Shown here in pieces: positions 22,754 to 30,472 of a stretch of 40,643 nt of DNA. This DNA comes from Chloroflexota bacterium (lineage in GTDB: Bacteria; Chloroflexota; Anaerolineae; Aggregatilineales; Phototrophicaceae). The position numbers and the translations under genes were made by a program. The stretch lies in NCBI GenBank assembly GCA_013388735.1, contig JACAES010000125.1, positions 1 to 40,643 of the forward strand. Reading direction: 5' to 3'. Position 1 is the first letter of the stretch. The number at the start of each line of letters is the position of its first letter. The notes beneath the pieces were generated by a model, which worked only from the letters and a program-made list of their open reading frames with translations, was not told where the DNA came from and made no database searches.

Positions 22754-25336
22754 ATGGCAGACCAAAACACACGCACAACATCACGCCTTCGCTGGCTGAC
22801 GCTGGCCGGGATGGGCGCAGCCGGAGTGGGACTGCTGGTGGCGCGCGCCCGCGCCGCCGTCCGCGAGGCTGCGCCAACGGTGAAGATGCCCGCCCCGCCG
22901 CCGGCGGTCGTCAAACCTAAAGAACCCGCCGCGCCGGAGACCGTCCAATTGCAGGAATCGCCGACGGAGCATATCGCTCAATCCCCCACCAACTGGCCGC
23001 TGCTGGGGCTGCTGTTGGGGCTGTTCGCCGTCGGGCTGATGGCGCTGCAAAACGCCGCGCCGGAGCTTTCCGGCGCGCTGTTCGGGCTGCTGCTGGTGGG
23101 CGCAGTTGGGACGGCGGCCTGGCGCGCGCGCGGTCGGGCGCTGGCGGAGATTGAACGGGCGGCGGCGGGCGGAGCAGGCTTCGCGCAGCGTATTTACCGG
23201 GTAGCGACGCTGCCGCTGGACTGGCTGGCGGCGCACCGCCGGGTGAGCGTTCCGGCGCTGGCGGTGGGCGCGGTCGGGTTGATGGCGCTGGCGGCGTGGA
23301 GCTTCCAGGTGGCGCGCTACGGCGACCGCCCACTGGACGAGCCGCTGTTTTTCCTGGTCTGCGGGACGGTTGCGCTGTGGGGGGCGCTGAATCTGCGCGG
23401 CGGCGACGGCCTCGATATGCCGGCTGACCTGGCGGCGGCGACTCCGCTGGGACGCGCCAACCGCATTTTGACCGTCCTGGGTGCGGCGCTGCTGGCGCTG
23501 GCGGCGGAGATCAGCGGCGGGGCATTGGGACTGGAGGCGCTGCAACAAGTTTCGCCGCATGTGCAGCTTGCGCTGCTGGCCGCCGGGATGGCGCTGGTGG
23601 CGTGGGGATTGGGGGGCGGCGGGCGGGCGCTGGCAAGTATCCGGCTGGTGGCGGACTGGCGCGGCATGGCGCCGGCACTGCTGCTGATCCTGGCGCTGGC
23701 GTTTGTGGTGCGCTACTGGCAGCTTGGCACGCTGGTGCGCTACCTGGTGGACGAGATGAACACCATCCCGGAGGTGACGGCCTTCGGCTGGGCGAACAAG
23801 CCGGTCAAACTGCTGACGGAGATGAGCGGCATTTCGCCGTTTCCCTGGGTCTTCGCTTACGGACAGTGGGCGGGGACATGGTTTTTGGGGAATACGCTGG
23901 AAGGTATCCGGCTGGCGAGCGTGGTGGCCGGCACGCTGACGGTGCCGGCGCTGTATTTCCTGGCGCGGGCGCTGTTCGACCGCACGACGGCGCTGGTGGC
24001 GGCGCTGCTGCTGGCGACCTTCCCGCCGCACATGCACTTCAGCCGGCTGGCGCTGCTGAACATCGCCGACCCGCTGGTCGGGACGCTGGCGCTGGCCTTT
24101 CTGGCGCGGGCGGTTGTGTATAACCGGCGGCTGGATTACGCGCTGGCGGGTGTCTTCCTGGGGCTGACGCAGTATTTTTATAACGGCGGCAAACTGTTTT
24201 ACATCCCGCTGGCGGCGCTGTGGGTGGCGCTGCTGGTAATCAGCCGCCGCAGAAGCGCGGGGGACGCTGGCCGCGTGAACTGGCGCGGGCTGGGCATCAC
24301 GGCGCTGGCGCTGCTGCTGGCCGCCGCGCCGGTGTATTACACCATGTGGGCGCAGGGTTATCCGCTGGTGGGGCGCATGGAAGCGTCGGGGCTGAGCGGC
24401 GCGTACTGGCAGGCGTTGGTCGCGCGCGGGGACTTCGGCGCCTATTTTCACCGCCTGGGCTGGGCGCTGCGTTATTACGCGCAGAACCCGGACGACACGA
24501 TTTATTACGGCGGTGATACGCCGCTGGTGCTGCCGCTGGTGCTGCCGGCGTTTCTGGTGGGGACGGCCTACAGCCTGGCGCGGCGGCGTTATCCCGGCCC
24601 GCTGCTGCTGCTGCTGTGGCCGGCCGCCGGGGCGCTGGGCAACAGCATCCTGGTGATGAACGCCGCCAGCACGCGCTTCGTGATCGTTTTCCCGGCGCTG
24701 CCGCTGCTGGTGGCGGCGGGGGCGCGGTATACGCTGCCGCTGTTCTGGCCGCCGCGCGCGCCCAAACTGGCGCTGCGGTTAAGCCTGGGGACGCGCCGCC
24801 GGATACGCTGGCGCTGGCCGCCGCGTGATCTGCCGCGCCACCTGCGCCGGACGATTCTGGCGCTGGCGCTGGTCGCCGCCGGGCTGCAAGTGGCTTACTA
24901 TTTCGGCCCGCACATGGATTATTACAACCGCCAGCTCCGGCTGCATCACAGCTTCCCGGACGGCTACGACGCCATCTTCCGCACGCGGGATTTCCCGGAT
25001 GATACGTGGGTGCATATCATCAGCGTCAGCCCGTTCAGCCAGATGGACGCGCAGGGCTTAAGCGACTTCCTGCGCGGCGGGCTGTACCTGAACACGCTCA
25101 CGCCCGCCGATGTGGACGAGGACTATCTGAACTCGCTGCGCTGCGGGGTAGATCACGCCTTTTTTATCCAGCCGGGGGACACGCACACACTGGCGGTTTT
25201 GCAGGAATACTTCTACCTGCGCGCGCCGGAATATACGGCTTATGGCGCAGTCATCCCGGACGAGCGCGAGCTGGTGCTGTATTACGCGCCCTACCTGCGC
25301 GGCCTGGAAGAACTGTACGGCAGACAGTGCGATTGA
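22754..25336 (+). CDS. GT39-like polytopic glycosyltransferase, paralogue 1
   Basis: 860 residues and about a dozen or more transmembrane helices. After a 200-residue N-terminal membrane and linker region, the catalytic part begins with RYLVDEMNTIPE near residue 330, where the Asp-Glu pair in the first outer loop matches the catalytic carboxylates of GT39/ArnT-like enzymes. It continues with RALFDRTTALVAALLLATFPPHMHFSR and LGLTQYFYNGGK. A C-terminal soluble domain follows. These enzymes use polyprenyl-phosphate sugars outside the membrane to glycosylate proteins or lipids; the acceptor is unknown. It starts a four-gene + strand run and is paralogous to the genes at 28205 and 30473. Confidence 0.85.
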   Translation: MADQNTRTTSRLRWLTLAGMGAAGVGLLVARARAAVREAAPTVKMPAPPPAVVKPKEPAAPETVQLQESPTEHIAQSPTNWPLLGLLLGLFAVGLMALQNAAPELSGALFGLLLVGAVGTAAWRARGRALAEIERAAAGGAGFAQRIYRVATLPLDWLAAHRRVSVPALAVGAVGLMALAAWSFQVARYGDRPLDEPLFFLVCGTVALWGALNLRGGDGLDMPADLAAATPLGRANRILTVLGAALLALAAEISGGALGLEALQQVSPHVQLALLAAGMALVAWGLGGGGRALASIRLVADWRGMAPALLLILALAFVVRYWQLGTLVRYLVDEMNTIPEVTAFGWANKPVKLLTEMSGISPFPWVFAYGQWAGTWFLGNTLEGIRLASVVAGTLTVPALYFLARALFDRTTALVAALLLATFPPHMHFSRLALLNIADPLVGTLALAFLARAVVYNRRLDYALAGVFLGLTQYFYNGGKLFYIPLAALWVALLVISRRRSAGDAGRVNWRGLGITALALLLAAAPVYYTMWAQGYPLVGRMEASGLSGAYWQALVARGDFGAYFHRLGWALRYYAQNPDDTIYYGGDTPLVLPLVLPAFLVGTAYSLARRRYPGPLLLLLWPAAGALGNSILVMNAASTRFVIVFPALPLLVAAGARYTLPLFWPPRAPKLALRLSLGTRRRIRWRWPPRDLPRHLRRTILALALVAAGLQVAYYFGPHMDYYNRQLRLHHSFPDGYDAIFRTRDFPDDTWVHIISVSPFSQMDAQGLSDFLRGGLYLNTLTPADVDEDYLNSLRCGVDHAFFIQPGDTHTLAVLQEYFYLRAPEYTAYGAVIPDERELVLYYAPYLRGLEELYGRQCD

Positions 25337-25343
25337 GGCCGAC

Positions 25344-28208
25344 ATGATGACCGACTCGACTATCATTCCCCCGCTGGCGCGCCGACTGCTGTACGCGGCC
25401 ATCTTCACCGGCAGCGCGGCGCTGCTGCTGGGGCTGCCGCCGCCGTATTCGAGCGCGGTGCTGCTGGGGCTGCTGGTGGGCGCGCTGGTGCTGTGGCTGT
25501 ATCGCAGCGGGCATCCCCCGCCGGAAGTGATCGAGTCGGCGGCGCGGGTGGTGTGGGAAAGCCTGCCGGTATTCGGGCCGCTGATCGCAGCCGGCAGGGT
25601 GATCGTCCGCTTCAACCGGGATGGTCCCCCCGCGCAGGACCCACACATGAAAGCGGCAGTCCCGCATCCTGTTAACCCGTATACGGAGAAAGGGGGAGTA
25701 AGAAGTGCATTAAGCCCCCTCTCTGAATTCGGGGAGGGGATTTGGGGGAGGGGTTCAGATGTTTTTGTGCACAAACCCTACCGCCAGACGCCGCCCGCGC
25801 CCCGGACGAGTGTATACCGGCTGCGGCTGCCGCCGGTGGTCGAGGGGGCGCTGTCGCTGGCGCTGCTGTTGGGCGGGCTGCTGGCGCTGCTGGCCGTCGG
25901 CGAGTCGCCGGCTGTCGGAGCGTTCCTGGCGCTGCTGGTGGCGGCCATCGGCATCACGGCGCGGGCGCTGGGGGCGGATGCGCTGGCCGCGCCGCGTGGT
26001 CTGCGCCGGATGCTGGCCGCTGCCTTCGGCGAAGACCGCGCCGAACTGGAGTCTGTCTCCCGCCGGCGCGCGGCGCTGGAGCTGTTGATCGTGCTGGTTT
26101 TTTCGCTGGTGGCGACGCGGCGCTTTTTCGAGGCCGGGCCGACTCTCCAGATTTCCGGCAGCGAGTCGGAATGGATTACCAATTCGGTGTATGCCGCCTA
26201 TAACGGCCTGCGCGATTACGGGCGCATCCCGCTGTGGCAGCCGCTGCTGGAATTCGGCGAGCCGCTGCTGGATAACCCGGTCGGCTTCGTGCTGAACCCG
26301 TTCAGCGCCGGGTTGAGTCTGCTGATCGGCCCGGCGCAGGGGTTAAAATACACCGTTCCGCTGCTGACGCTGCTGGCGGGGGTTGGGGGGTGGTTGATGG
26401 GCTGGACGCTGGGGCTGGCCTGGCCGGGGCGGGTGCTGCTGGGGCTGCTGATGATCGGCAAGGGCAACATGCACGCCATGTTCAACACCGGCTATTTTCA
26501 ACTGGCGGCGCAGCAGGTGTATTTCCCCTGGATCATCGGCGGGGCGATGGCGATTTTCCGCCTGCCGGGGCGGCGCTGGCCGGTGGCGCTGACGGCGCTG
26601 GCCTTCACGCTGATGTTCACGTCCGGCAACCTGTGGTACGTGCTGCCGATGCTGGTGGCGCTGGCGGCGCTGGCGGCGGTGTATGCCTGGCCGGTGGGCG
26701 GGGGGCGGCGGTTGCCGCGACCGGACTGGCGGGCGCTGCGGCGGCTGGCGCTGGCGGGCGCGCTGACGGTCGGCCTGAGCGCGATGCTGCTGCTGCCGCT
26801 GGCGATCAACTGGGGGCAGCTTGGCAATCATCCGCCGGAGGTGAGCGCCGGGTGGGAAATATCGGTGTGGGGGGCGGCGGTGCGGTTTTATTTCGACCCC
26901 AACCCGTACTTCCCGTTTGAGGTCTACAGCCCGCAGTTTCACATCACGCGCCCGTACCTGATGGACGCGCTGCAGGAGTTTTATTACAGCTTCATCAGCC
27001 CGGCCTGGTTCGCGGCGCTGATCGTGGTGGGCATCCCGCTGTACCGCGCGCGGAATACGCGGGCGCGGCGCTTCTGGTGGGTTGCCTGGGGGCTGGTGAT
27101 CGTGTTCACGCTGTGGGGGGCGGGCGGGCATCCGCTGTTTGTGTGGCTGTACGAACATATCCCGGCGCTGCGCGGCTGGCGCTTCGTCGGGCGGGCGCTG
27201 GGGGTGGCGTCGTTTTTCCTGGCGGCGCTGATCGCCATGCGGGTGGATAACCTGTGGCGCAGCCTGACGCAAACCGACTGGCGGCGCTATCTGCCGGAGC
27301 GTCCCTGGTGGGCGGGCGGCCTGCCGCTGCTGGCGGCGGGCGGGCTGCTGGTGGCGGCGGGCGCGGCAGGCTGGCAGGTGGTGGCGCGCTGGAACATCGG
27401 CTATAACGACATTCTGGCCCCCCTGCACCCCGACGACGCGTGTATAAGCTGGCTGCGGCAGCAGCGCCCGCATGATGAACTGGCGGTATGGCGGTTTGGC
27501 TACCGGGCGATCACGACTTATATGAACAACCGGGCGCGCGCGACGCAGATTTACGCCGATTTCGAAATGTCGCCGCTGCCGTCCACGCTGGGGCGGGTCA
27601 ACCTGACCGCCTCACTGCCGGAGTACGGCATCGCCTGGACGGAAGGCGAACGCGCCTATCTGCTCGACCGGGGTTACAGCATCCTGCCGGACAGCCCCAT
27701 CGTCGAGCAGAGCGGCAAACCCTGCCTGTACCGGAAAGACGACGCCATCAGCTACGCCTACACCGTGCCGCTGGGCGTGGTGCTGACCGCCGAACCGGGC
27801 GGCGATCTGGTGGATGAATATTTCTTGCTGGCCGAACACAAGCTGCTGCCGCCGGACGCCATCACCCTGCCGCCGGAAAAAACCACGCCGGTGACGGACT
27901 TCGTGCGCCAGCCGGATAACATCTGGCTGCGGGCGATGGGGGAACCGGGGCGCTTTACGGTGGCGACGGTGCAGGAACGCGCTTATCCCGGTTGGGAAGT
28001 GACGGTCAACGGCCAGCCGGCCAAAATCGAATCGGTGGGTGGGCAGATCGGGGTGGTGCTGCCGCGCGAAGGCGGCGAATTTATCGTGCATTTTGCTTAC
28101 CGCCCGCCCTGGCTGTTCCGGGGCGCGGTGGTCACGCTGGTGACGAGCGCATTGTGCGCGGCCTGGCTGCTGCGGCTGGACCGCCGCCTGCGCCGGAAGC
28201 GGCCATGA
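25344..28208 (+). CDS. YfhO-like large membrane protein carrying an in-frame repeat
   Basis: 954 residues from ATG 25344, seven bases after the previous stop. Around 14 helices are followed by an outer domain whose end (RFTVATVQERAYPGWEV...INGQ-like VNGQPAKIESV) is typical of YfhO family membrane proteins, which in Firmicutes help glycosylate lipoteichoic acid. An outer loop after helix 4-5 carries SESEWITNSVYAAYNGLRDYG. Residues 108-140 come from a family A repeat (25665-25763) lying in the cytoplasmic-side linker between N-terminal helices. The stop overlaps the next start as ATGA, showing coupling. It probably acts with the neighbouring GT39-like enzymes. Confidence 0.82.
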   Translation: MMTDSTIIPPLARRLLYAAIFTGSAALLLGLPPPYSSAVLLGLLVGALVLWLYRSGHPPPEVIESAARVVWESLPVFGPLIAAGRVIVRFNRDGPPAQDPHMKAAVPHPVNPYTEKGGVRSALSPLSEFGEGIWGRGSDVFVHKPYRQTPPAPRTSVYRLRLPPVVEGALSLALLLGGLLALLAVGESPAVGAFLALLVAAIGITARALGADALAAPRGLRRMLAAAFGEDRAELESVSRRRAALELLIVLVFSLVATRRFFEAGPTLQISGSESEWITNSVYAAYNGLRDYGRIPLWQPLLEFGEPLLDNPVGFVLNPFSAGLSLLIGPAQGLKYTVPLLTLLAGVGGWLMGWTLGLAWPGRVLLGLLMIGKGNMHAMFNTGYFQLAAQQVYFPWIIGGAMAIFRLPGRRWPVALTALAFTLMFTSGNLWYVLPMLVALAALAAVYAWPVGGGRRLPRPDWRALRRLALAGALTVGLSAMLLLPLAINWGQLGNHPPEVSAGWEISVWGAAVRFYFDPNPYFPFEVYSPQFHITRPYLMDALQEFYYSFISPAWFAALIVVGIPLYRARNTRARRFWWVAWGLVIVFTLWGAGGHPLFVWLYEHIPALRGWRFVGRALGVASFFLAALIAMRVDNLWRSLTQTDWRRYLPERPWWAGGLPLLAAGGLLVAAGAAGWQVVARWNIGYNDILAPLHPDDACISWLRQQRPHDELAVWRFGYRAITTYMNNRARATQIYADFEMSPLPSTLGRVNLTASLPEYGIAWTEGERAYLLDRGYSILPDSPIVEQSGKPCLYRKDDAISYAYTVPLGVVLTAEPGGDLVDEYFLLAEHKLLPPDAITLPPEKTTPVTDFVRQPDNIWLRAMGEPGRFTVATVQERAYPGWEVTVNGQPAKIESVGGQIGVVLPREGGEFIVHFAYRPPWLFRGAVVTLVTSALCAAWLLRLDRRLRRKRP
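25665..25763 (+). repeat. Family A repeat core read in frame inside the YfhO-like gene
   Basis: About 99 bp matching the family A interior: GTTAACCC, GTATACGGAGAAAGGGGGAG, AAGCCCCCTCTCTGAATTC and GGGATTTGGGGGAGGGG. It encodes KGGVR..LSPLSEFGEGIWGRG, the same frame and nearly the same peptide as the copy in the gene at 30473. Terminal inverted repeats are not recognisable, so it is a partial or eroded copy. Confidence 0.85.
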
Positions 28209-29998
28209 TGCGCCGGATTCCACGCGGGCCGATCTTCGCGCTGGCCGGAGCGGCGCTGCTGGCGGTATCGGCGGGCATCAGCGCCGGGGTGCGCCGCCAG
28301 GACTGGACGCCGCCGCCGCACCCGCACGTACAGTTCGGGCTGCTGGCTGTAGGGATCGTTCTGGTGACGTGGGGATTGGGGCGGAGCGGGACGCGGGAAA
28401 ATCAACCGGCGCAGGCCGTTCCGCGCCGCCGGTGGATATTTGGCCTGGTGGCGGCGCTGACGGCGGGCGCGCTGGCGCTGCGGCTGCTGTACGCGGGCGA
28501 AAGCATCCGCGTGCTGGTGGACGAACTGCACTTCTTGGCCGGGACGCTGAGCTTCTGGAAGCCGCACGACAACATCGGCCTGCTGACGCCGATGACCGAA
28601 ACCTCGCCCTTCACCTGGCTGTTCCCGTACTGGCAGGCCAACCTGGTGGGGCTGTTCGGGCGCAGTCTGGGCAGCCTGCGGGCGGCCAGCGCCATCGTGG
28701 GCGCGCTGAATATCCCGGCGCTGTATCTGCTGGCGCGGGCGCTGTTCGACCGCCGGGTCGCGCTGCTGGCGGCGGGGCTGCTGGCGGTTTTTCCGCCGCA
28801 CCTGCATTACAGCCGCATCGCGCTGTTAAGCATCACCGACCCGCTGTTCGGGACGCTGGCGCTGGCGTTCCTGGCGCGCGGGCTGCAAACCGGGCGGCGG
28901 CTGGATTACGCGCTGGCGGGGACGTTCCTGGGGCTGACGCAGTATTTTTACGAGGGCGGACGGCTGTTTTTCATCCCGCTGGCGGCGGCCTGGGTGCTGC
29001 TGCTGGCGCTGCTGGGGCGGAAAGAAGCAGCGGCCTATCATTGGCGCGGGCTGCCGGTGGCGGCGGCTGCCGGGCTGCTGGTGAGCGCGCCGGTGTATTA
29101 CACGCTGCTGGCGCGGGGCGCGCCGCTGGCCGGACGGATGGACGCTTCCGGCTTGAACGCCGCTTACTGGGGCGGGCTGCTGGCCGACCCGCTGAACGGG
29201 CTGGCCGCGCACCTGACGCGGCGCGTGTTCCCGGCGCTGCTGGTGTACGTCGCCATCCCGGAAGCGACGGCTTATTACGGCGGCGGTCTGCCGCTGGTGC
29301 TGCCGCCGCTGGCGCCGTTTTTCCTGCTGGGGCTGGCGCTGGCGCTGCGGCGGATTCGCCAGCCGGGCAATCTGCTGATGCTGCTGTGGCCGGGTTTGAC
29401 GGCGCTGGGCAACACGCTGCTGGTGGTCAGCCACGCTTCGACGCGCTACGTGGTGGTTTTCCCGGCGCTGGCGCTGGCGGCGGCGGTCGGGCTGGATGCG
29501 GCCTGTCGGCGGGTGACGCGGCGCGGGCCGGAATGGGCGCGGGTCGTCGTCCCGATGAGCGCGGCGGCGCTGCTGGCAGTCGTGCAGGTGGGCTATTATT
29601 TCGGGCCGCACCTGGGCAGCTTCGACGCCAACCTGCGCGCCACGCGCCCGCACCGCGACCTGGAAGATACGGTCTACCGCTCGCTGGATTTCCCACCCGG
29701 CACACAGATTCACATCGTCAGCGGGGCGCTGTTCGACCGGGGATACGCTAATCAGATGCTGGCCTTCTTCCGACCTGACCTGGAAGCGGTCGGCTACCTG
29801 GGCAGCGACGAACTGATCGCCGACCTGCCGCGTTTGCGACACACGACCGATCAGGCATTTTTCATCGAGTCGGAGGACGTGCGGACGCTGGCGGCGCTGC
29901 AAGCCAACTTCGCGCTGGAGGGGCCGTTTTTCAGCCCGTATCGGGTCGCGCCGGAGCGCCAGTTCGTGTTATTTTTCGCCCCGCGCCTGGGAGAGTAG
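28205..29998 (+). CDS. GT39-like polytopic glycosyltransferase, paralogue 2
   Basis: 597 residues. The start ATG at 28205 overlaps the previous stop (ATGA), with a second ATG at 28208. It is a compact version of the gene at 22754, lacking the first 200 residues. The catalytic-loop motif is RVLVDELHFLAG near residue 102, then RALFDRRVALLAAGLLAVFPPHLHYSR and GLTQYFYEGGR. It ends in a soluble domain with FPPGTQIHIVSGALFDRGYANQM. Three Tyr/Gly-rich loops (AYYGGGLPLVLP) match those in the paralogues. It probably transfers sugar from a polyprenyl-phosphate donor at the outer membrane face; the donor and acceptor are unknown. Confidence 0.85.
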   Translation: MMRRIPRGPIFALAGAALLAVSAGISAGVRRQDWTPPPHPHVQFGLLAVGIVLVTWGLGRSGTRENQPAQAVPRRRWIFGLVAALTAGALALRLLYAGESIRVLVDELHFLAGTLSFWKPHDNIGLLTPMTETSPFTWLFPYWQANLVGLFGRSLGSLRAASAIVGALNIPALYLLARALFDRRVALLAAGLLAVFPPHLHYSRIALLSITDPLFGTLALAFLARGLQTGRRLDYALAGTFLGLTQYFYEGGRLFFIPLAAAWVLLLALLGRKEAAAYHWRGLPVAAAAGLLVSAPVYYTLLARGAPLAGRMDASGLNAAYWGGLLADPLNGLAAHLTRRVFPALLVYVAIPEATAYYGGGLPLVLPPLAPFFLLGLALALRRIRQPGNLLMLLWPGLTALGNTLLVVSHASTRYVVVFPALALAAAVGLDAACRRVTRRGPEWARVVVPMSAAALLAVVQVGYYFGPHLGSFDANLRATRPHRDLEDTVYRSLDFPPGTQIHIVSGALFDRGYANQMLAFFRPDLEAVGYLGSDELIADLPRLRHTTDQAFFIESEDVRTLAALQANFALEGPFFSPYRVAPERQFVLFFAPRLGE

Positions 29999-30007
29999 GA
30001 TCGTGTG

Positions 30008-30065
30008 CGAAGTGCCGGGTACTGAGTGCTGAGGTATGATGACTAAAGACTGGCGACCGGAGACT
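30008..30065 (+). repeat. Heptamer repeat tract, left of family B copy 2
   Basis: Units of both types, GAGTGCT/GGGTACT and GACTAAA/GACTGGC/GACCGGA, directly after the paralogue 2 stop. The tract is interrupted at 30066 by a family B element and resumes on its other side. Confidence 0.65.
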
Positions 30066-30263
30066 GTTATGCACGTTGCCACCCCAGCAGGGCGATGAAA
30101 CGGCTTTTCGCCCTCACCCCCGTCCCCTCTCCCGGTGCCGAAGGCTCGGTCGGGAGAGAGGTGAAAGACAGGGTTTTTCCTCCCCTCGCCCAATCACCAA
30201 GTAGTGGTGGGGAGAGGGAGAACGAGGGGGTGAGGGCCAACCGGCAGCGCAGAAGGGCATAAC
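30066..30263 (-). mobile_element. Dispersed repeat family B, copy 2 (inverted)
   Basis: 198 bp with the same ends GTTATGC and GCATAAC as copy 1 but in opposite orientation: it begins with the complement of the GGGGTGGCAA end and finishes with CGGCAGCGCAGAAGGGCATAAC. The hairpin core CCCCTCTCCCGGTGCCGAAGG is present. Its flanks (CTGGCGACCGGAGACT and CTGGAGACCGGTAACT) are similar heptamer-type sequences, so it sits inside a tandem repeat tract. Confidence 0.75.
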
Positions 30264-30305
30264 ACGCGCTGGAGACCGGTAACTAAAGACTAGTGGCTAA
30301 GTACA
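30264..30305 (+). repeat. Heptamer repeat tract, right of family B copy 2
   Basis: Degenerate units GGAGACC, GGTAACT, AAAGACT, AGTGGCT continue the tract broken by the element. Confidence 0.5.
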
Positions 30306-30331
30306 TCAGCAGGATGAGAATGACGGGTGAT

Positions 30332-30415
30332 GTAGGGGAGCGCCTGTGTGCGACCGGAGGAAGTCCCTACGGGGCGCTCTCCGGGCGGCCACGCCGGGCC
30401 CGCCCCTACGCCCTG
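30332..30415 (+). repeat. GTAGGGG...CCCCTAC palindromic repeat
   Basis: About 84 bp beginning GTAGGGGAGCGCC and ending GCCCCTAC, with GGAGCGCC able to pair with GGCGCTCT and further GGGCGG/GGCCACG pairing. A shorter relative lies at 12961-12987. Such GTAGGGGCG palindromes are common intergenic repeats in Chloroflexota and cyanobacteria. Confidence 0.55.
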
Positions 30416-30440
30416 CAAATTGATCTTGTCCGTGTACCAG

Positions 30441-30463
30441 AGGCTAATGACTAACGACTATTA
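30441..30463 (+). repeat. Heptamer repeat tract before the third GT39-like gene
   Basis: GGCTAAT, GACTAAC, GACTATT, AACGGAG; the terminal GGAG (30466-30469) lies just before the GTG/TTG starts at 30473 and 30476. Confidence 0.55.
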
Positions 30464-30472
30464 ACGGAGCGT

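Noticed and set aside
22781..24451. Long minus-strand open frame (556 codons) opposite the first GT39-like gene
   Set aside because: Its translation is Arg/Gln/Pro-rich without domains; it is the antisense shadow of a high-GC gene with clear membrane and catalytic motifs. The similar frames at 26343-27473, 28826-29902 and 30929-32011 are rejected for the same reason.
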